DNA of 64,000 nucleotides from CBDHGY01 sp965263325 (GCA_965263325.1 CBDHGY010000002.1:3038001-3102000), one strand, 5' to 3'. Positions 15,879-24,283 are shown, counted from the first letter of the stretch. Notes: generated from the sequence alone by a model not told the origin. Numbers and translations are program-made.

Positions 15879-16324
15879 CCGATCATCATGTCATTCTGCG
15901 GGTTGTTGCAAAACTCCTGATCCCGCTCATCGCGCTTTACGCATTTTATGTTCAGTTCCATGGGGATTATGGGCCAGGCGGCGGCTTCCAGGCAGGTGTT
16001 ATCATCGCTGTTGCCGTAATCCTGTATGCGCTTGTGTTTGGCGTGCCAGCGTCAATCAAAGCCTTTCCGCCGGTTCTTGCGCGGTGGATCGCTGCGAGCG
16101 GCGTTTTGCTTTATGCGGGCGTAGGGGTCTGGGCGATGATCGCTGGCGGCGACTTCCTCGATTACGACTTTCTGGTCGAAGAGCCAGAAGGCGGGCATAT
16201 CGGCCAGCATATGGGCGTCATTTTGATCGAGCTCGGTGTGTTGTTTGGCGTTTCCGGATCGATGATTGCGATCTTCTATGCTTTTGCCGGGCGCGTGGCT
16301 GAAATCCGCGACGAGGATTGGTAG
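15875..16324 (+). CDS. mrpB: Mrp-type Na+/H+ antiporter subunit B
   Basis: 149 residues with four transmembrane helices. FYVQFHGDYGPGGGFQAGVIIAVAVILYALVFG (about 24-56) is the MnhB signature (HGHxxPGGGFQGG-like). A later segment, GHIGQHMGVILIELGVLFGVSGSMIAIFYAF, matches the family C-terminus. Start ATG overlaps the DUF4040 gene stop. The C-terminal tail is short and acidic. Three bases separate it from mrpC. Confidence 0.93.
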   Translation: MTDHHVILRVVAKLLIPLIALYAFYVQFHGDYGPGGGFQAGVIIAVAVILYALVFGVPASIKAFPPVLARWIAASGVLLYAGVGVWAMIAGGDFLDYDFLVEEPEGGHIGQHMGVILIELGVLFGVSGSMIAIFYAFAGRVAEIRDEDW

Positions 16325-16327
16325 CCA

Positions 16328-16837
16328 ATGACGGAGTTTGTTCTTGAGCGGATCAATTACTGGGCGATCATCGCGTTGATGATGACAGGCCTGTATATCA
16401 CGTTTGCGTCGACAAATATGATCAAGCGGCTGGTCGGGCTTTCAATTTTTCAAACATCTGTCTTCTTGTTTTACATCACACTGGGCAAGGTTTCGGGTGG
16501 AACCGCGCCAATTCTTTACGGGCGGGATCTCGATAAAAAGGGGTATGGCGGCGACACCCACGGTGCCGTAGAGCAAGGCCTGGATTCTGCCTTGCAGGTT
16601 GCCGCAAAATCGGCGGAGCCACTTAAAGAGGTTTACTCCAATCCGTTGCCGCACGTTTTAATCCTGACGGCGATCGTGGTGGGCGTGGCAACACTGTCCG
16701 TAGGTCTCGCGCTTATCGTTCGCATCCGCGAAGTTTACGGGACAATCGAGTCTGATGAAGTCCGCGAGATCGACATGCAAGTGGCGCAAGCTGAAGACGA
16801 TGATGATGTCGACGAAGGCGCGGGAGCGGGCGCATGA
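16328..16837 (+). CDS. mrpC: Mrp-type antiporter subunit C (NuoK-like) with loop insertion
   Basis: NuoK/MnhC family, three transmembrane helices: INYWAIIALMMTGLYITFAS, MIKRLVGLSIFQTSVFLFYITLG and LPHVLILTAIVVGVATLSVGLALIVRI, with the family's PLPHALILTAIVI motif. At 169 residues it is clearly longer than typical MrpC (about 110-125). The extra length is a hydrophilic segment of roughly 35 residues between helices 2 and 3 (around 68-100) and an acidic, glycine-ending tail after helix 3. The ATG follows mrpB by three bases; the stop overlaps mrpD. Confidence 0.9.
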   Translation: MTEFVLERINYWAIIALMMTGLYITFASTNMIKRLVGLSIFQTSVFLFYITLGKVSGGTAPILYGRDLDKKGYGGDTHGAVEQGLDSALQVAAKSAEPLKEVYSNPLPHVLILTAIVVGVATLSVGLALIVRIREVYGTIESDEVREIDMQVAQAEDDDDVDEGAGAGA

Positions 16838-18363
16838 TGCAGGCAATTTTAGATGCCGCGCCGGTTTGGCTGGTGAATAATGCGCCTGCATTGCTGGTGG
16901 TGATCCCGCTCTTATTGGCACCCGTTTGCGCAATCTTATCTAATGGGCGACTGGCTTGGGTGATCTCCATCACGGCCTCCGTCGGCGCCTTGATCTGCGC
17001 GATCATTCTCGCCGCGCAAGTTCGCACGCCAGAATACGATTATATTTCTTATGCGATGGGTGGGTGGAGGCCGCCGCTTGGCATCGAGTTTAGAATTGAT
17101 GCGTTGAACTCGCTCGTCTTGCTGATCGTATCTGGCATGGGTGTGCTGGCATCGATTTTTAGCTGGCCGAGCGTCGTTGCTGAAATCCGCGCTGAAAAAC
17201 GCGCAATGTTTTATTCAGCCTATCTTGTTTGTTTGACCGGTCTTCTCGGCGTTGCGGCAACCGGTGATGCCTTTAACTTGTTCGTCTTCCTCGAAATAAG
17301 TTCGATTTCGACCTATGTGCTCGTCGCGCTTGGCGCTGGACGAGACCGCCGCGCGCTTCCCGCCGCGTTTAATTATTTGATCATGGGAACCATTGGGGCG
17401 ACATTCTTCGTGATCGGTGTGGGTTTCCTTTACGCGGCGACCGGCACGCTGAATATGGCAGACATTGCGGGGCGCATCAGCGAAATGCAGGATAGCCGAA
17501 CCGTGCAAGCCGGTTTCGCGTTCATTGTTGTAGGCCTAGCGCTAAAGGCAGCGATGTGGCCGCTGCACCAATGGCTTCCGAATGCCTATGCCTATGCGCC
17601 AAGTTTCGTGACAATGTTTTTGTCCGCGACGGCGACAAAAGTTGCGCTTTACGCGCTCATACGTTTTCTCTTCTCGGTCTTTTCCCTCGATTTCGTTTTT
17701 GAGGGCGCTGTCTTCGGTTATCTCTTCGCCCCGCTTGGGATCGTGGCGATGGTGTTTTGCTCGTTCCAGGCCATTTTCCAATCGGATGTTCGCCGGACCC
17801 TTGCTTACTCATCAGTTGCCCAAGTTGGTTATATGTTGCTTGGCATTTCGCTGGGTACAGCGGCGGGCATAAGTGCGGGCCTATTCCACTTGACCAATCA
17901 CGCAATAATGAAAGGCGCATTGTTTATGGCAGTTGCCGGTGTTGTGCTGACTTACAAAGGAACGCGCATAAACGACTTTCAGGGGCTTGGGCGAACGGCC
18001 CCATTTACAATGGCTGCGTTTGCAATCGCAGCGCTTTCTCTTATCGGTGTTCCGCTGACAGCGGGTTTCCAATCTAAATTTGCCCTCGTATCAGCCCTGC
18101 TCGACAAGGGCTGGTGGTGGGGTGCCATGACGGTTGTATTTTCATCTGTTCTGGCAGTGATTTATATGGGCCGCATCCTTGAGGCTGTTTTCTTCCGGGC
18201 ACCTGCAAATCCGCGCAAAACACGCAAAGAAGCGCCTCTGCTGATTCTGATCCCGCTTTGGGTCTTGGCGCTGGCTAGCTTGTTCATTGGGGTGAATGGA
18301 GCCTTGCCGTTCGAAATGTCGAATGATGCGGCAATATATATTTTCGGGGGGAGTGCGCGATGA
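16834..18363 (+). CDS. mrpD: Mrp-type antiporter subunit D (NuoM/N-like proton-conducting subunit)
   Basis: 509 residues, about fourteen transmembrane helices, of the complex I ND2/ND4/ND5 antiporter-like family. The conserved glutamate of TM5 is seen in NLFVFLEISSISTYVLVALG, and the lysine/histidine channel residues in GLALKAAMWPLHQWLPNAYAYAPSFVTMFLSATATKVALYAL and LTNHAIMKGALFMAVAG. First of three such subunits in the operon. 4-bp overlaps on both sides (ATGA). A role in coupled proton/cation flow is family knowledge; ion specificity cannot be read here. Confidence 0.93.
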   Translation: MMQAILDAAPVWLVNNAPALLVVIPLLLAPVCAILSNGRLAWVISITASVGALICAIILAAQVRTPEYDYISYAMGGWRPPLGIEFRIDALNSLVLLIVSGMGVLASIFSWPSVVAEIRAEKRAMFYSAYLVCLTGLLGVAATGDAFNLFVFLEISSISTYVLVALGAGRDRRALPAAFNYLIMGTIGATFFVIGVGFLYAATGTLNMADIAGRISEMQDSRTVQAGFAFIVVGLALKAAMWPLHQWLPNAYAYAPSFVTMFLSATATKVALYALIRFLFSVFSLDFVFEGAVFGYLFAPLGIVAMVFCSFQAIFQSDVRRTLAYSSVAQVGYMLLGISLGTAAGISAGLFHLTNHAIMKGALFMAVAGVVLTYKGTRINDFQGLGRTAPFTMAAFAIAALSLIGVPLTAGFQSKFALVSALLDKGWWWGAMTVVFSSVLAVIYMGRILEAVFFRAPANPRKTRKEAPLLILIPLWVLALASLFIGVNGALPFEMSNDAAIYIFGGSAR

Positions 18364-19856
18364 GTGGAGAGATGTTGATCTACGCCGCACTTGCTGTCCC
18401 ATTGCTTACGGCCGCTGGGATATTTCTAACCGGAAAGTTCCCAAACCTTCGTGAAAGCGTCACCATCGCTGGAGCGGTAACACTGTTTGGCGTTGCAATT
18501 CTGCTTTCGATCGGTGTCGCGAGCGGTGAACCGGCAGAGCTGGTATTAGGCGATGCGGTTCCGGGCCTTACGTTTGCCTTCAAGTTAGAGCCGCTCGGAG
18601 CATTGTTTGCGCTCGTTGCCTCCGGCCTTTGGATTGTAAATTCATTTTACTCCATCGGATATATGCGCGGGAACCGCGAGCGGAATCAAACGCGGTTTTA
18701 TATGTGCTTTGCGATTGCCCTGCTCGGCGCGATGGGCGTCGCGATGGCAGGCAATCTGTTCACGCTATTTGTTTTTTATGAAGTGCTGACTCTGTCCACA
18801 TACCCATTGGTGGCCCATAAGGAAGACGCTGCCGCCCAGCGAGGGGCGCGCATTTACCTGATGACGCTGCTTGCGACTTCGATTGGGTTCTTCCTCGTTG
18901 CGCTGATCTGGACGTATACCGTCATGATCGACCCGACGACGGGTGTTGGAACAACAGATTTTGTTGAAGGTGGGCTACTGTCTGGAATGGTTGGTCCAAG
19001 CACTGCGTCAGCTCTGCTAATCCTGTTTGCATTTGGGATTGGTAAAGCCGCTCTCATGCCAATACACTTCTGGCTGCCCAACGCGATGGTTGCGCCAACG
19101 CCTGTGTCTGCACTCCTTCACGCTGTAGCGGTTGTGAAAGCTGGCGTATTCGCCATTCTCAAAGTGTCGATCTACATATTTGGTATTGATCTGTTATCCG
19201 TAACGCCAGCGACAGATTGGGTGCTTGGTATTGCATGTTTTACAATGGTAGTCGCATCGCTCATCGCCATGACGAAGGACAACCTGAAAGCCCGGCTTGC
19301 CTATTCAACCATCGGCCAGCTTGCTTATGTTACGACCGGTGCGATGCTCGCGAACCCTGCTGGGTTTATGGGCGGCTCGATGCAAATCGCCGCCCATGCC
19401 ATGGGAAAAATAACGCTCTTTATGTGCGCGGGCGCGATTTATGTTGCCACCGGTAAAACCAATATTTCGGATATGCGCGGACTCGGGCGGCGCATGCCCC
19501 TCGTGTTTACAGCCTTTTTGGTTGCATCACTTTCGATCATAGGATTGCCGCCGCTTGCTGGTGGGTGGCCGAAATTTGAACTCATGATGGGAGCTATCGA
19601 GGCAGAGCGCGATTGGGCGGCTTGGTCGCTAGTGATCTCATCCCTGTTGAATATTGCTTACCTATTGCCGATTGCAATTCTCGCGCTGATGCCGCCACAG
19701 GGTAGTCCTGAGCCAGCACAGTACAAACGCCCTGAAGGTGCGCCGATGCTCACTGTGCTTGCGCCGGTGCTAACGGCGCTCGGCACGCTTGCTCTCTTCT
19801 TCGCGATGGGTCCCATTCGGGACTTCCTCGCACCGGCCATGGGAGGCGGTCTATGA
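18360..19856 (+). CDS. Second ND2/4/5-like proton-conducting subunit of the antiporter
   Basis: 498 residues, about fourteen helices. TM5 glutamate in LFTLFVFYEVLTLSTYPLVAH and the channel segment FGIGKAALMPIHFWLPNAMVAPTPVSALLHAVAVVKAGVFAILK are present, with HAMGKITLFMCAGAIY later. It is more NuoM/NuoL-like than the preceding subunit and has no long C-terminal extension, so it is not a fused MrpA. Overlaps its neighbours by 4 bp. Likely one of three stacked antiporter modules in the complex. Confidence 0.92.
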   Translation: MSGEMLIYAALAVPLLTAAGIFLTGKFPNLRESVTIAGAVTLFGVAILLSIGVASGEPAELVLGDAVPGLTFAFKLEPLGALFALVASGLWIVNSFYSIGYMRGNRERNQTRFYMCFAIALLGAMGVAMAGNLFTLFVFYEVLTLSTYPLVAHKEDAAAQRGARIYLMTLLATSIGFFLVALIWTYTVMIDPTTGVGTTDFVEGGLLSGMVGPSTASALLILFAFGIGKAALMPIHFWLPNAMVAPTPVSALLHAVAVVKAGVFAILKVSIYIFGIDLLSVTPATDWVLGIACFTMVVASLIAMTKDNLKARLAYSTIGQLAYVTTGAMLANPAGFMGGSMQIAAHAMGKITLFMCAGAIYVATGKTNISDMRGLGRRMPLVFTAFLVASLSIIGLPPLAGGWPKFELMMGAIEAERDWAAWSLVISSLLNIAYLLPIAILALMPPQGSPEPAQYKRPEGAPMLTVLAPVLTALGTLALFFAMGPIRDFLAPAMGGGL

Positions 19857-20176
19857 GCCCTGCGCCAGATAAAGATAATGATAAAGTACACCCTGTTGCG
19901 ACGGCCCTGTTCGGCTGGGTTGAACTCAAGAATATTGGCAACATCATTTTTTATGGGCTGGCATTGGCCTCAATTATCCTGATTGGTCTCGATTTCATCA
20001 TAGGTGAGCGCGAGGACGAGAAAGTGAAGTTCGCTAAGAATTATGGCTTCTATGGATTTTATGGATTTCTCGCTTTTTCATTTGTCGTTTTGATGGGGCA
20101 TCCGCTCGGAAAATTGCTTCGCCGCGATGAAAATTACTACAATGATCAAGATCCCGACGAGGAGGACAGCTTATGA
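19853..20176 (+). CDS. Small two-helix membrane protein of the Mrp operon
   Basis: 107 residues, two predicted transmembrane helices (about 28-46 and 63-83), with charged ends. A short aromatic repeat, YGFYGFYGF, starts the second helix, and the C-terminus is very acidic (NDQDPDEEDSL). It overlaps both neighbours by 4 bp, so it is certainly part of the operon. I recognise no family. Its position between two ND-like subunits suggests an accessory subunit that fills a gap or helps assembly, which is inference. Confidence 0.8.
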   Translation: MSPAPDKDNDKVHPVATALFGWVELKNIGNIIFYGLALASIILIGLDFIIGEREDEKVKFAKNYGFYGFYGFLAFSFVVLMGHPLGKLLRRDENYYNDQDPDEEDSL

Positions 20177-21927
20177 GCATCCTTGAGTCGATCAATCCGG
20201 GCCTCGTTCTCATCTTCGCGGGCGTTCTGACGGCCTTCACGCCAGAACAGCGTCTTCGCCAATCCATTGCGATCGCTGCGCCAATCCTCGCGATCTTGAT
20301 CCTATTCCAAACACCGCTGAATAATGATGCTGTGACGTTCTCTACGATGGGCCTCGATATGGTCGTTTACTATAGAGACGCGACCAGCAACATATTCGGT
20401 CTTGCTTTCCTGATCGCTGCCATTCTTCAGGCGATTTATGGCTGGCGAACCGCGAGCCATATGGAAGACACCGCCGCGCTGATTTATTCTGGCGCAGCTG
20501 TTTGTGCTGTGTTCGTAGGCGATCTGATGAGCCTGTTTGTGTTTTGGGAACTCACAGCCATCGCGTCGGTATTCCTTATCCTAAAGACAGGCACGCGCGC
20601 ATCTTATGGCGCAGCGATGCGGTATCTGGGTGTGCAAATCTTGTCCGGGCTCTTGCTGTTGATGGGGGCCGTCAAACTGTTTTCTGCCACAGGCGACCTG
20701 TCGCTCCGCCAGCTTGAGCTCGGCACCGATCCTGGCACGTGGTTCCTGTTTCTTGCATTCGGGATCAAAGCAGCGTTTCCGTTCCTGCATAACTGGCTTC
20801 AGGACGCTTATCCGAAGGCAACAATTGTTGGCACGGTCGTTTTGTCAGCATTTACGACGAAACTGGCCGTTTACGTGCTGATGCGCGTGTTCCCAGGCGA
20901 GAACTTACTTATTTATATCGGCGCGGTGATGACCATCTTCCCGGTCTTCTTTGCGGTGCTTGAGAATGATCTGCGAAAAGTCCTGGCGTATTCGCTAAAC
21001 AATCAGGTCGGCTTTATGGTCTGCGCGATTGGTGTTGGTACGAATTTGGCGCTCAATGGCGCTGCTGCGCATGCATTCGCGCACATCATGTATAAATCGC
21101 TGTTGTTTATGAGCATGGGGGCCGTTCTCCTTCGAACCGGAACGACGAAGGCGAGTGAACTTGGCGGGCTTTACAAATCCATGCCGTGGACAACAGTTTT
21201 TTGCCTTATCGGTGCGGCGTCCATTTCCGCATTCCCGCTTTTCTCAGGATTTGTGGCGAAGTCGCTCACGCTAAGCGCTGTGGCCTATAAAGGTTATTTT
21301 CTCGTCTGGTTTATGCTGCTCTTTGCTTCTGCTGGCGTGCTTGAGCATTCTGGTATCAAAGTGCCGTATTTTGCCTTCTTCGGTCATGACAGCGGAAAGC
21401 GGGTGGAGGAAGCCCCGTTCCCGATGTTGCTCGCAATGGGGCTTTCGAGTTTCCTCTGTATCTTTGTCGGTCTTCCAGCTGTGCTCGGAGCCACCGGTGT
21501 GTTCGGTTATCCATGGCTATACCAGCTATTGCCGCATCCGCCTGAAGCGCTTGCCTATGAGCCGTATACGTTCGAGCATATCCTAACGCAGATGCAGTTG
21601 CTCGTGCTGGCTATGTTCGCCTTCGCCTTGCTTACACGCTTCAAAATTTATCCGAATGAAGAGCGCGGGACCATTCTTGATACCGATATCTTCTATCGCA
21701 AAGGGGGTTATGGATTAGCCAAATGGGCTGGTACAGTTTGGGCGAAGGCAGGGCCGGCGATGACGGCTGCTGCTGAAAGTCTTTTCTCGCGTGCGTATGA
21801 GCGAATCTACGCGGCCTTTAGCCCGCAAGGGCTGGCCGCACGCGGGCCTCTAACAGGCGGAATGGCTGTCTGGGCAGCCGCACTTCTTGGCGCGACATTG
21901 CTGATTGCATTCATGGCGGCCGCTTAG
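20173..21927 (+). CDS. Third ND5-like proton-conducting subunit of the antiporter
   Basis: 584 residues, the longest of the three. TM5 glutamate in LMSLFVFWELTAIASVFLIL, channel segment FGIKAAFPFLHNWLQDAYPKATIVGTVVLSAFTTKLAVYVLMRVF, and HAFAHIMYKSLLFMSMGAVL. The C-terminal ~130 residues add helices and an amphipathic segment (residues ~510-560) before a final helix, reminiscent of the NuoL lateral helix region. It lacks the DUF4040/MbhE domains that end canonical MrpA; those are encoded separately in the same operon. Last gene of the cluster. Confidence 0.92.
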   Translation: MSILESINPGLVLIFAGVLTAFTPEQRLRQSIAIAAPILAILILFQTPLNNDAVTFSTMGLDMVVYYRDATSNIFGLAFLIAAILQAIYGWRTASHMEDTAALIYSGAAVCAVFVGDLMSLFVFWELTAIASVFLILKTGTRASYGAAMRYLGVQILSGLLLLMGAVKLFSATGDLSLRQLELGTDPGTWFLFLAFGIKAAFPFLHNWLQDAYPKATIVGTVVLSAFTTKLAVYVLMRVFPGENLLIYIGAVMTIFPVFFAVLENDLRKVLAYSLNNQVGFMVCAIGVGTNLALNGAAAHAFAHIMYKSLLFMSMGAVLLRTGTTKASELGGLYKSMPWTTVFCLIGAASISAFPLFSGFVAKSLTLSAVAYKGYFLVWFMLLFASAGVLEHSGIKVPYFAFFGHDSGKRVEEAPFPMLLAMGLSSFLCIFVGLPAVLGATGVFGYPWLYQLLPHPPEALAYEPYTFEHILTQMQLLVLAMFAFALLTRFKIYPNEERGTILDTDIFYRKGGYGLAKWAGTVWAKAGPAMTAAAESLFSRAYERIYAAFSPQGLAARGPLTGGMAVWAAALLGATLLIAFMAAA

Positions 21928-21976
21928 TTCTGTAGCAGTTAATACAGGCTGCCGTTTTTCTTCGCAAATATGGGTA

Positions 21977-22003
21977 AGCGCATTTGCAGCTGCGCTGAGT
22001 TTT
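21977..22003 (+). terminator. Possible terminator of the Mrp operon
   Basis: AGCGCA (21977-21982) and TGCGCT (21991-21996) form a 6-bp stem around an 8-nt loop, followed by GAGTTTT. It lies about 50 bp after the last antiporter gene. The stem is short and the T-run only four long, so the call is weak. Confidence 0.4.
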
Positions 22004-22076
22004 CCCCCTTTACATGAGCGGCCTGTTTTCATTTTACAGGAGCGTTAGTTCTAGTTTGGGCGTGGAGGGCAATTCA

Positions 22077-22502
22077 ATGGCGGATGATGAATTTCCAATT
22101 GCGGACGCAGGTGACGCGCCAGCAATTATTTCTCTCACCTCAGAAATTGTTTCTGCTTATGTCGCTAACCACTCGGTTGAAGTTTCGGCCTTGCCCGGCC
22201 TCATCCGCGAAGTTCATTCGTCTCTCTCAAGTTTAAAGAATGACGTCAGGCGTTCGGGATATCAACAACCGGCTGTACCCATCGAAGATTCGATCACCGA
22301 TGAGTATCTTATCTGTCTTGAGGATGGAAAACAGTTCAAATCGCTGAAGCGCCATTTGCGAACGAAATATGATCTGTCTCCTGAGGAATATCGGGAGAAG
22401 TGGAGGCTGCCTTATGACTACCCGATGGTGGCTCCGGCCTATGCACGTCAGCGTTCTCAGCTTGCGAAAGATATGGGGCTTGGGCAAGGCAAAGCCGATT
22501 AA
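22077..22502 (+). CDS. MucR/Ros family transcriptional regulator, atypical zinc site
   Basis: 141 residues from the ATG at 22077, which has GGAGG eight bases upstream; a longer in-frame start at 22014 is rejected. ITDEYLICLEDGKQFKSLKRHLRTKYDLSPEEYREKWRLPYDYPMVAPAYA is the Ros/MucR DNA-binding region in overview. In Ros the zinc ligands are C-x2-C and H-x4-H; the matching positions here are C80, D83, H93 and Y98, so two ligands are replaced. Aspartate at the second position is common in MucR proteins and can still bind metal, but tyrosine at the fourth is less so. These proteins act as global silencers of AT-rich promoters in alphaproteobacteria. Monocistronic. Confidence 0.9.
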   Translation: MADDEFPIADAGDAPAIISLTSEIVSAYVANHSVEVSALPGLIREVHSSLSSLKNDVRRSGYQQPAVPIEDSITDEYLICLEDGKQFKSLKRHLRTKYDLSPEEYREKWRLPYDYPMVAPAYARQRSQLAKDMGLGQGKAD

Positions 22503-22657
22503 CTAATTTCGCCCCAGAAACAACGCCTGGTTTGTTCCGAATACGGAATAAAATTTTCCGTTAATATTGATTAAGAATATCTTTCCAGGGGCTTGATCTC
22601 GGTAACCGAATTGATTCAGATTCGATTCGGGCTGATGAAAAAAAGGGCCGGGGTAAA

Positions 22658-23161
22658 ATGAAATCTGAAGAAGAATATCTGCAGTTGACAGATGGTCAGC
22701 TGAAATTGCTTGATTACTGGATGAGCCATCAAGGGCCGTGCGGGTGCACACCGCGCGCCGCGATCAATCCAGGGCAAGTGCGCGATTTGTTATCCAACAT
22801 CTCAATTGTTGAGCTCAGCCAAACGGGGCGTGCAACGTTTCGCTTAGCCGGCTCGATGTTGAGAGACATTGTGGGAGCAGAAGCCCGAGGTCGCAGCGTT
22901 TCAGAAATACAGGGCGGGGATCTGGAACCCTGGTGCGATGCGCTCCTCACTTTACTAGATTCGCGTGCGCCGGTTTCGGGCATTAGCACGCACGAAAACG
23001 GACATCGGCATGTCTGGCTGCGGTTGCCATTGCTCGATGCCTCCGGCGAACTTACACAAATTATGTGTCACGACGAGCTTGTTAGTGACCATGCTAAAGT
23101 GCTGAGCAAGCGCACAAAAAGTGAGCTAATTCCACAACAGCGGGAACGTTACGCCGCATAG
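22658..23161 (+). CDS. PAS_5 domain protein
   Basis: 167 residues. The sequence LKLLDYWMSHQGPCGCTPRAAINPGQVRDLLSNISIVEL and the later RFRLAGS-like FRLAGSMLRDIVGAEARGRSVSEI match the alphaproteobacterial single-PAS family PF07310. No output domain is present, and no signal peptide. Such proteins are presumed cytoplasmic sensors, but ligand and partner are unknown. It sits between the MucR-like gene and the gafYZ-like pair, separated from gafY by about 90 bp. The ATG follows a purine-rich GGGCCGGGG stretch. Confidence 0.82.
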   Translation: MKSEEEYLQLTDGQLKLLDYWMSHQGPCGCTPRAAINPGQVRDLLSNISIVELSQTGRATFRLAGSMLRDIVGAEARGRSVSEIQGGDLEPWCDALLTLLDSRAPVSGISTHENGHRHVWLRLPLLDASGELTQIMCHDELVSDHAKVLSKRTKSELIPQQRERYAA

Positions 23162-23171
23162 GCGGAAAATA

Positions 23172-23190
23172 TTCCTTTCATTTATAGGAA
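23172..23190. promoter_or_regulatory. Small inverted repeat in the gafY-like promoter region
   Basis: TTCCT (23172-23176) and AGGAA (23186-23190) are inverted repeats in an AT-rich stretch about 60-80 bp before the gafY-like start; a further GTCCTAC follows. It may be part of a promoter or a repressor site. In Caulobacter gafYZ is repressed by RogA, but I cannot verify a RogA site from sequence. Confidence 0.3.
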
Positions 23191-23252
23191 AAATGTCCTA
23201 CATTCCCTTGTCCGGGATCTCATGTGATCGCAGATAAATACGGGTGTTGGAA

Positions 23253-23597
23253 ATGTCCAAACGACAATCGATAGATTTTTCGCGCGCCAAACTTGCCGCA
23301 GACGTTGCAGCCTATGCTCTTGGATATGAGGCTAAAGAGCCAACCGAGACGCAAAGGGGGTGCCGTAAAGCCAGCGAAGTACGCCAGTTGGCGATGTACC
23401 TGACTTATACAGTTTTTGAGATGAGCCTCGCGCGATGCGCATTTGCATTCTCTCGAGATCGCTCCACGATCGCCCATGCATGCCAGGCGATTGAGGATCG
23501 GCGCGACGAAGATCAGTTTGACCGCTGGGTGGATGGCCTCGAACTCGGTTTGAAGGCGCTCAAACCCTACGCTGCAAGTGCTCAGGGAGGTCGATGA
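23253..23597 (+). CDS. gafY: GafY-like activator with DnaA-type helix-turn-helix
   Basis: 114 residues from the ATG at 23253 (a GTG nine bases upstream is possible). The central part, ASEVRQLAMYLTYTVF then RCAFAFSRDRSTIAHACQAIEDRRD, is a DnaA domain IV-type helix-turn-helix: the RDR-TI-HA-IE pattern mirrors the DnaA signature. A stand-alone protein of this type directly upstream of a DUF6456 gene is the arrangement of GafY-GafZ in Caulobacter, where GafY binds the promoter of the gene transfer agent cluster with IHF. The stop overlaps the next start (ATGA). No phage or GTA structural genes are in this window, so the regulated cluster would be elsewhere. Symbol by context and family, not by alignment. 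Confidence 0.7.
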   Translation: MSKRQSIDFSRAKLAADVAAYALGYEAKEPTETQRGCRKASEVRQLAMYLTYTVFEMSLARCAFAFSRDRSTIAHACQAIEDRRDEDQFDRWVDGLELGLKALKPYAASAQGGR

Positions 23598-24283
23598 TGG
23601 GGCAAGCAAAGCTCACGCGTGCGCTCATGCGGGGCGGCGTTGCCGAGCGCCGCGCCGATGGAGCATACAAGATTTGGCGGTGCAGAAATCGCCGCCGGCG
23701 CGCCCTGGGTTTGTTGAATAAACGCCGGGGAGATGAACTACGCGCCGACGGGAAGATCACTTTGCTGAAAGGCGAAATTGACCTGTATGGATGGGTATCA
23801 AACACCGAGAGCCGAGATAGTTCTGGTTTATCTCCTGTGATATCTCAAAGTCTCTCAAAAACACGAAAACCCTCGCAGTCTTTGTTATCGAAAGTACTCG
23901 GCGAAGCGCAGGATAAGCGCGAAAGGGCAAGGTTCTCAGACGCGATGAAGAAATTCCTCAATGATGCAGAATGCGCAAATTCTACTGGGCGAGTGACAAT
24001 GAACTGGCAAAGGCTTGCGAGCTGAAAAGACAACCGAGCCGCGCGCGCAAGCGATCACCTTCCCGGTTATGCGCGAGTTTCAGCGCAAAAGAGAATAGAT
24101 ACGATCAGATCCGCTCTCGGCGAGGAGCGCTATACGGTGTTGGAGTGGGCAATCGTCCATCAGATGAGCAGAGCTGAACTTGCGCGCCGGCTTTCGATTC
24201 ATCCGCCGTCGGTTCCCGCGCTCGTCGCGGATCTTGTGCGCGATCTCGCGAATGCGTACGATCAGAAGCTGCGTTCGGCGTGA
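23594..24283 (+). pseudogene. gafZ: GafZ-like DUF6456 protein, interrupted by an in-frame TGA
   Basis: The first open part ends after 143 codons at TGA (24023-24025). The same frame then stays open for 85 more codons to TGA at 24281-24283, and this second part is clearly conserved-type sequence: QKRIDTIRSALGEERYTVLEWA, then MSRAELARRLSIHPPSVPALVAD and LANAYDQ. The first part ends with a DUF6456-like TGRVTMNWQRLAS. Together they look like one ~229-codon DUF6456 protein. In Caulobacter GafZ associates with RNA polymerase and acts in antitermination. No frameshift is involved: a single base change, programmed readthrough or a sequence error would each explain it. The N-terminus is arginine-rich (CRNRRRRALGLL). 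Coupled to gafY by a 4-bp overlap. Confidence 0.7.

Noticed and set aside
24023..24025. Selenocysteine at the TGA within the gafZ-like gene
   Set aside because: No adjacent selenoprotein-type context or recognisable SECIS hairpin, and the DUF6456 family is not a redox family.
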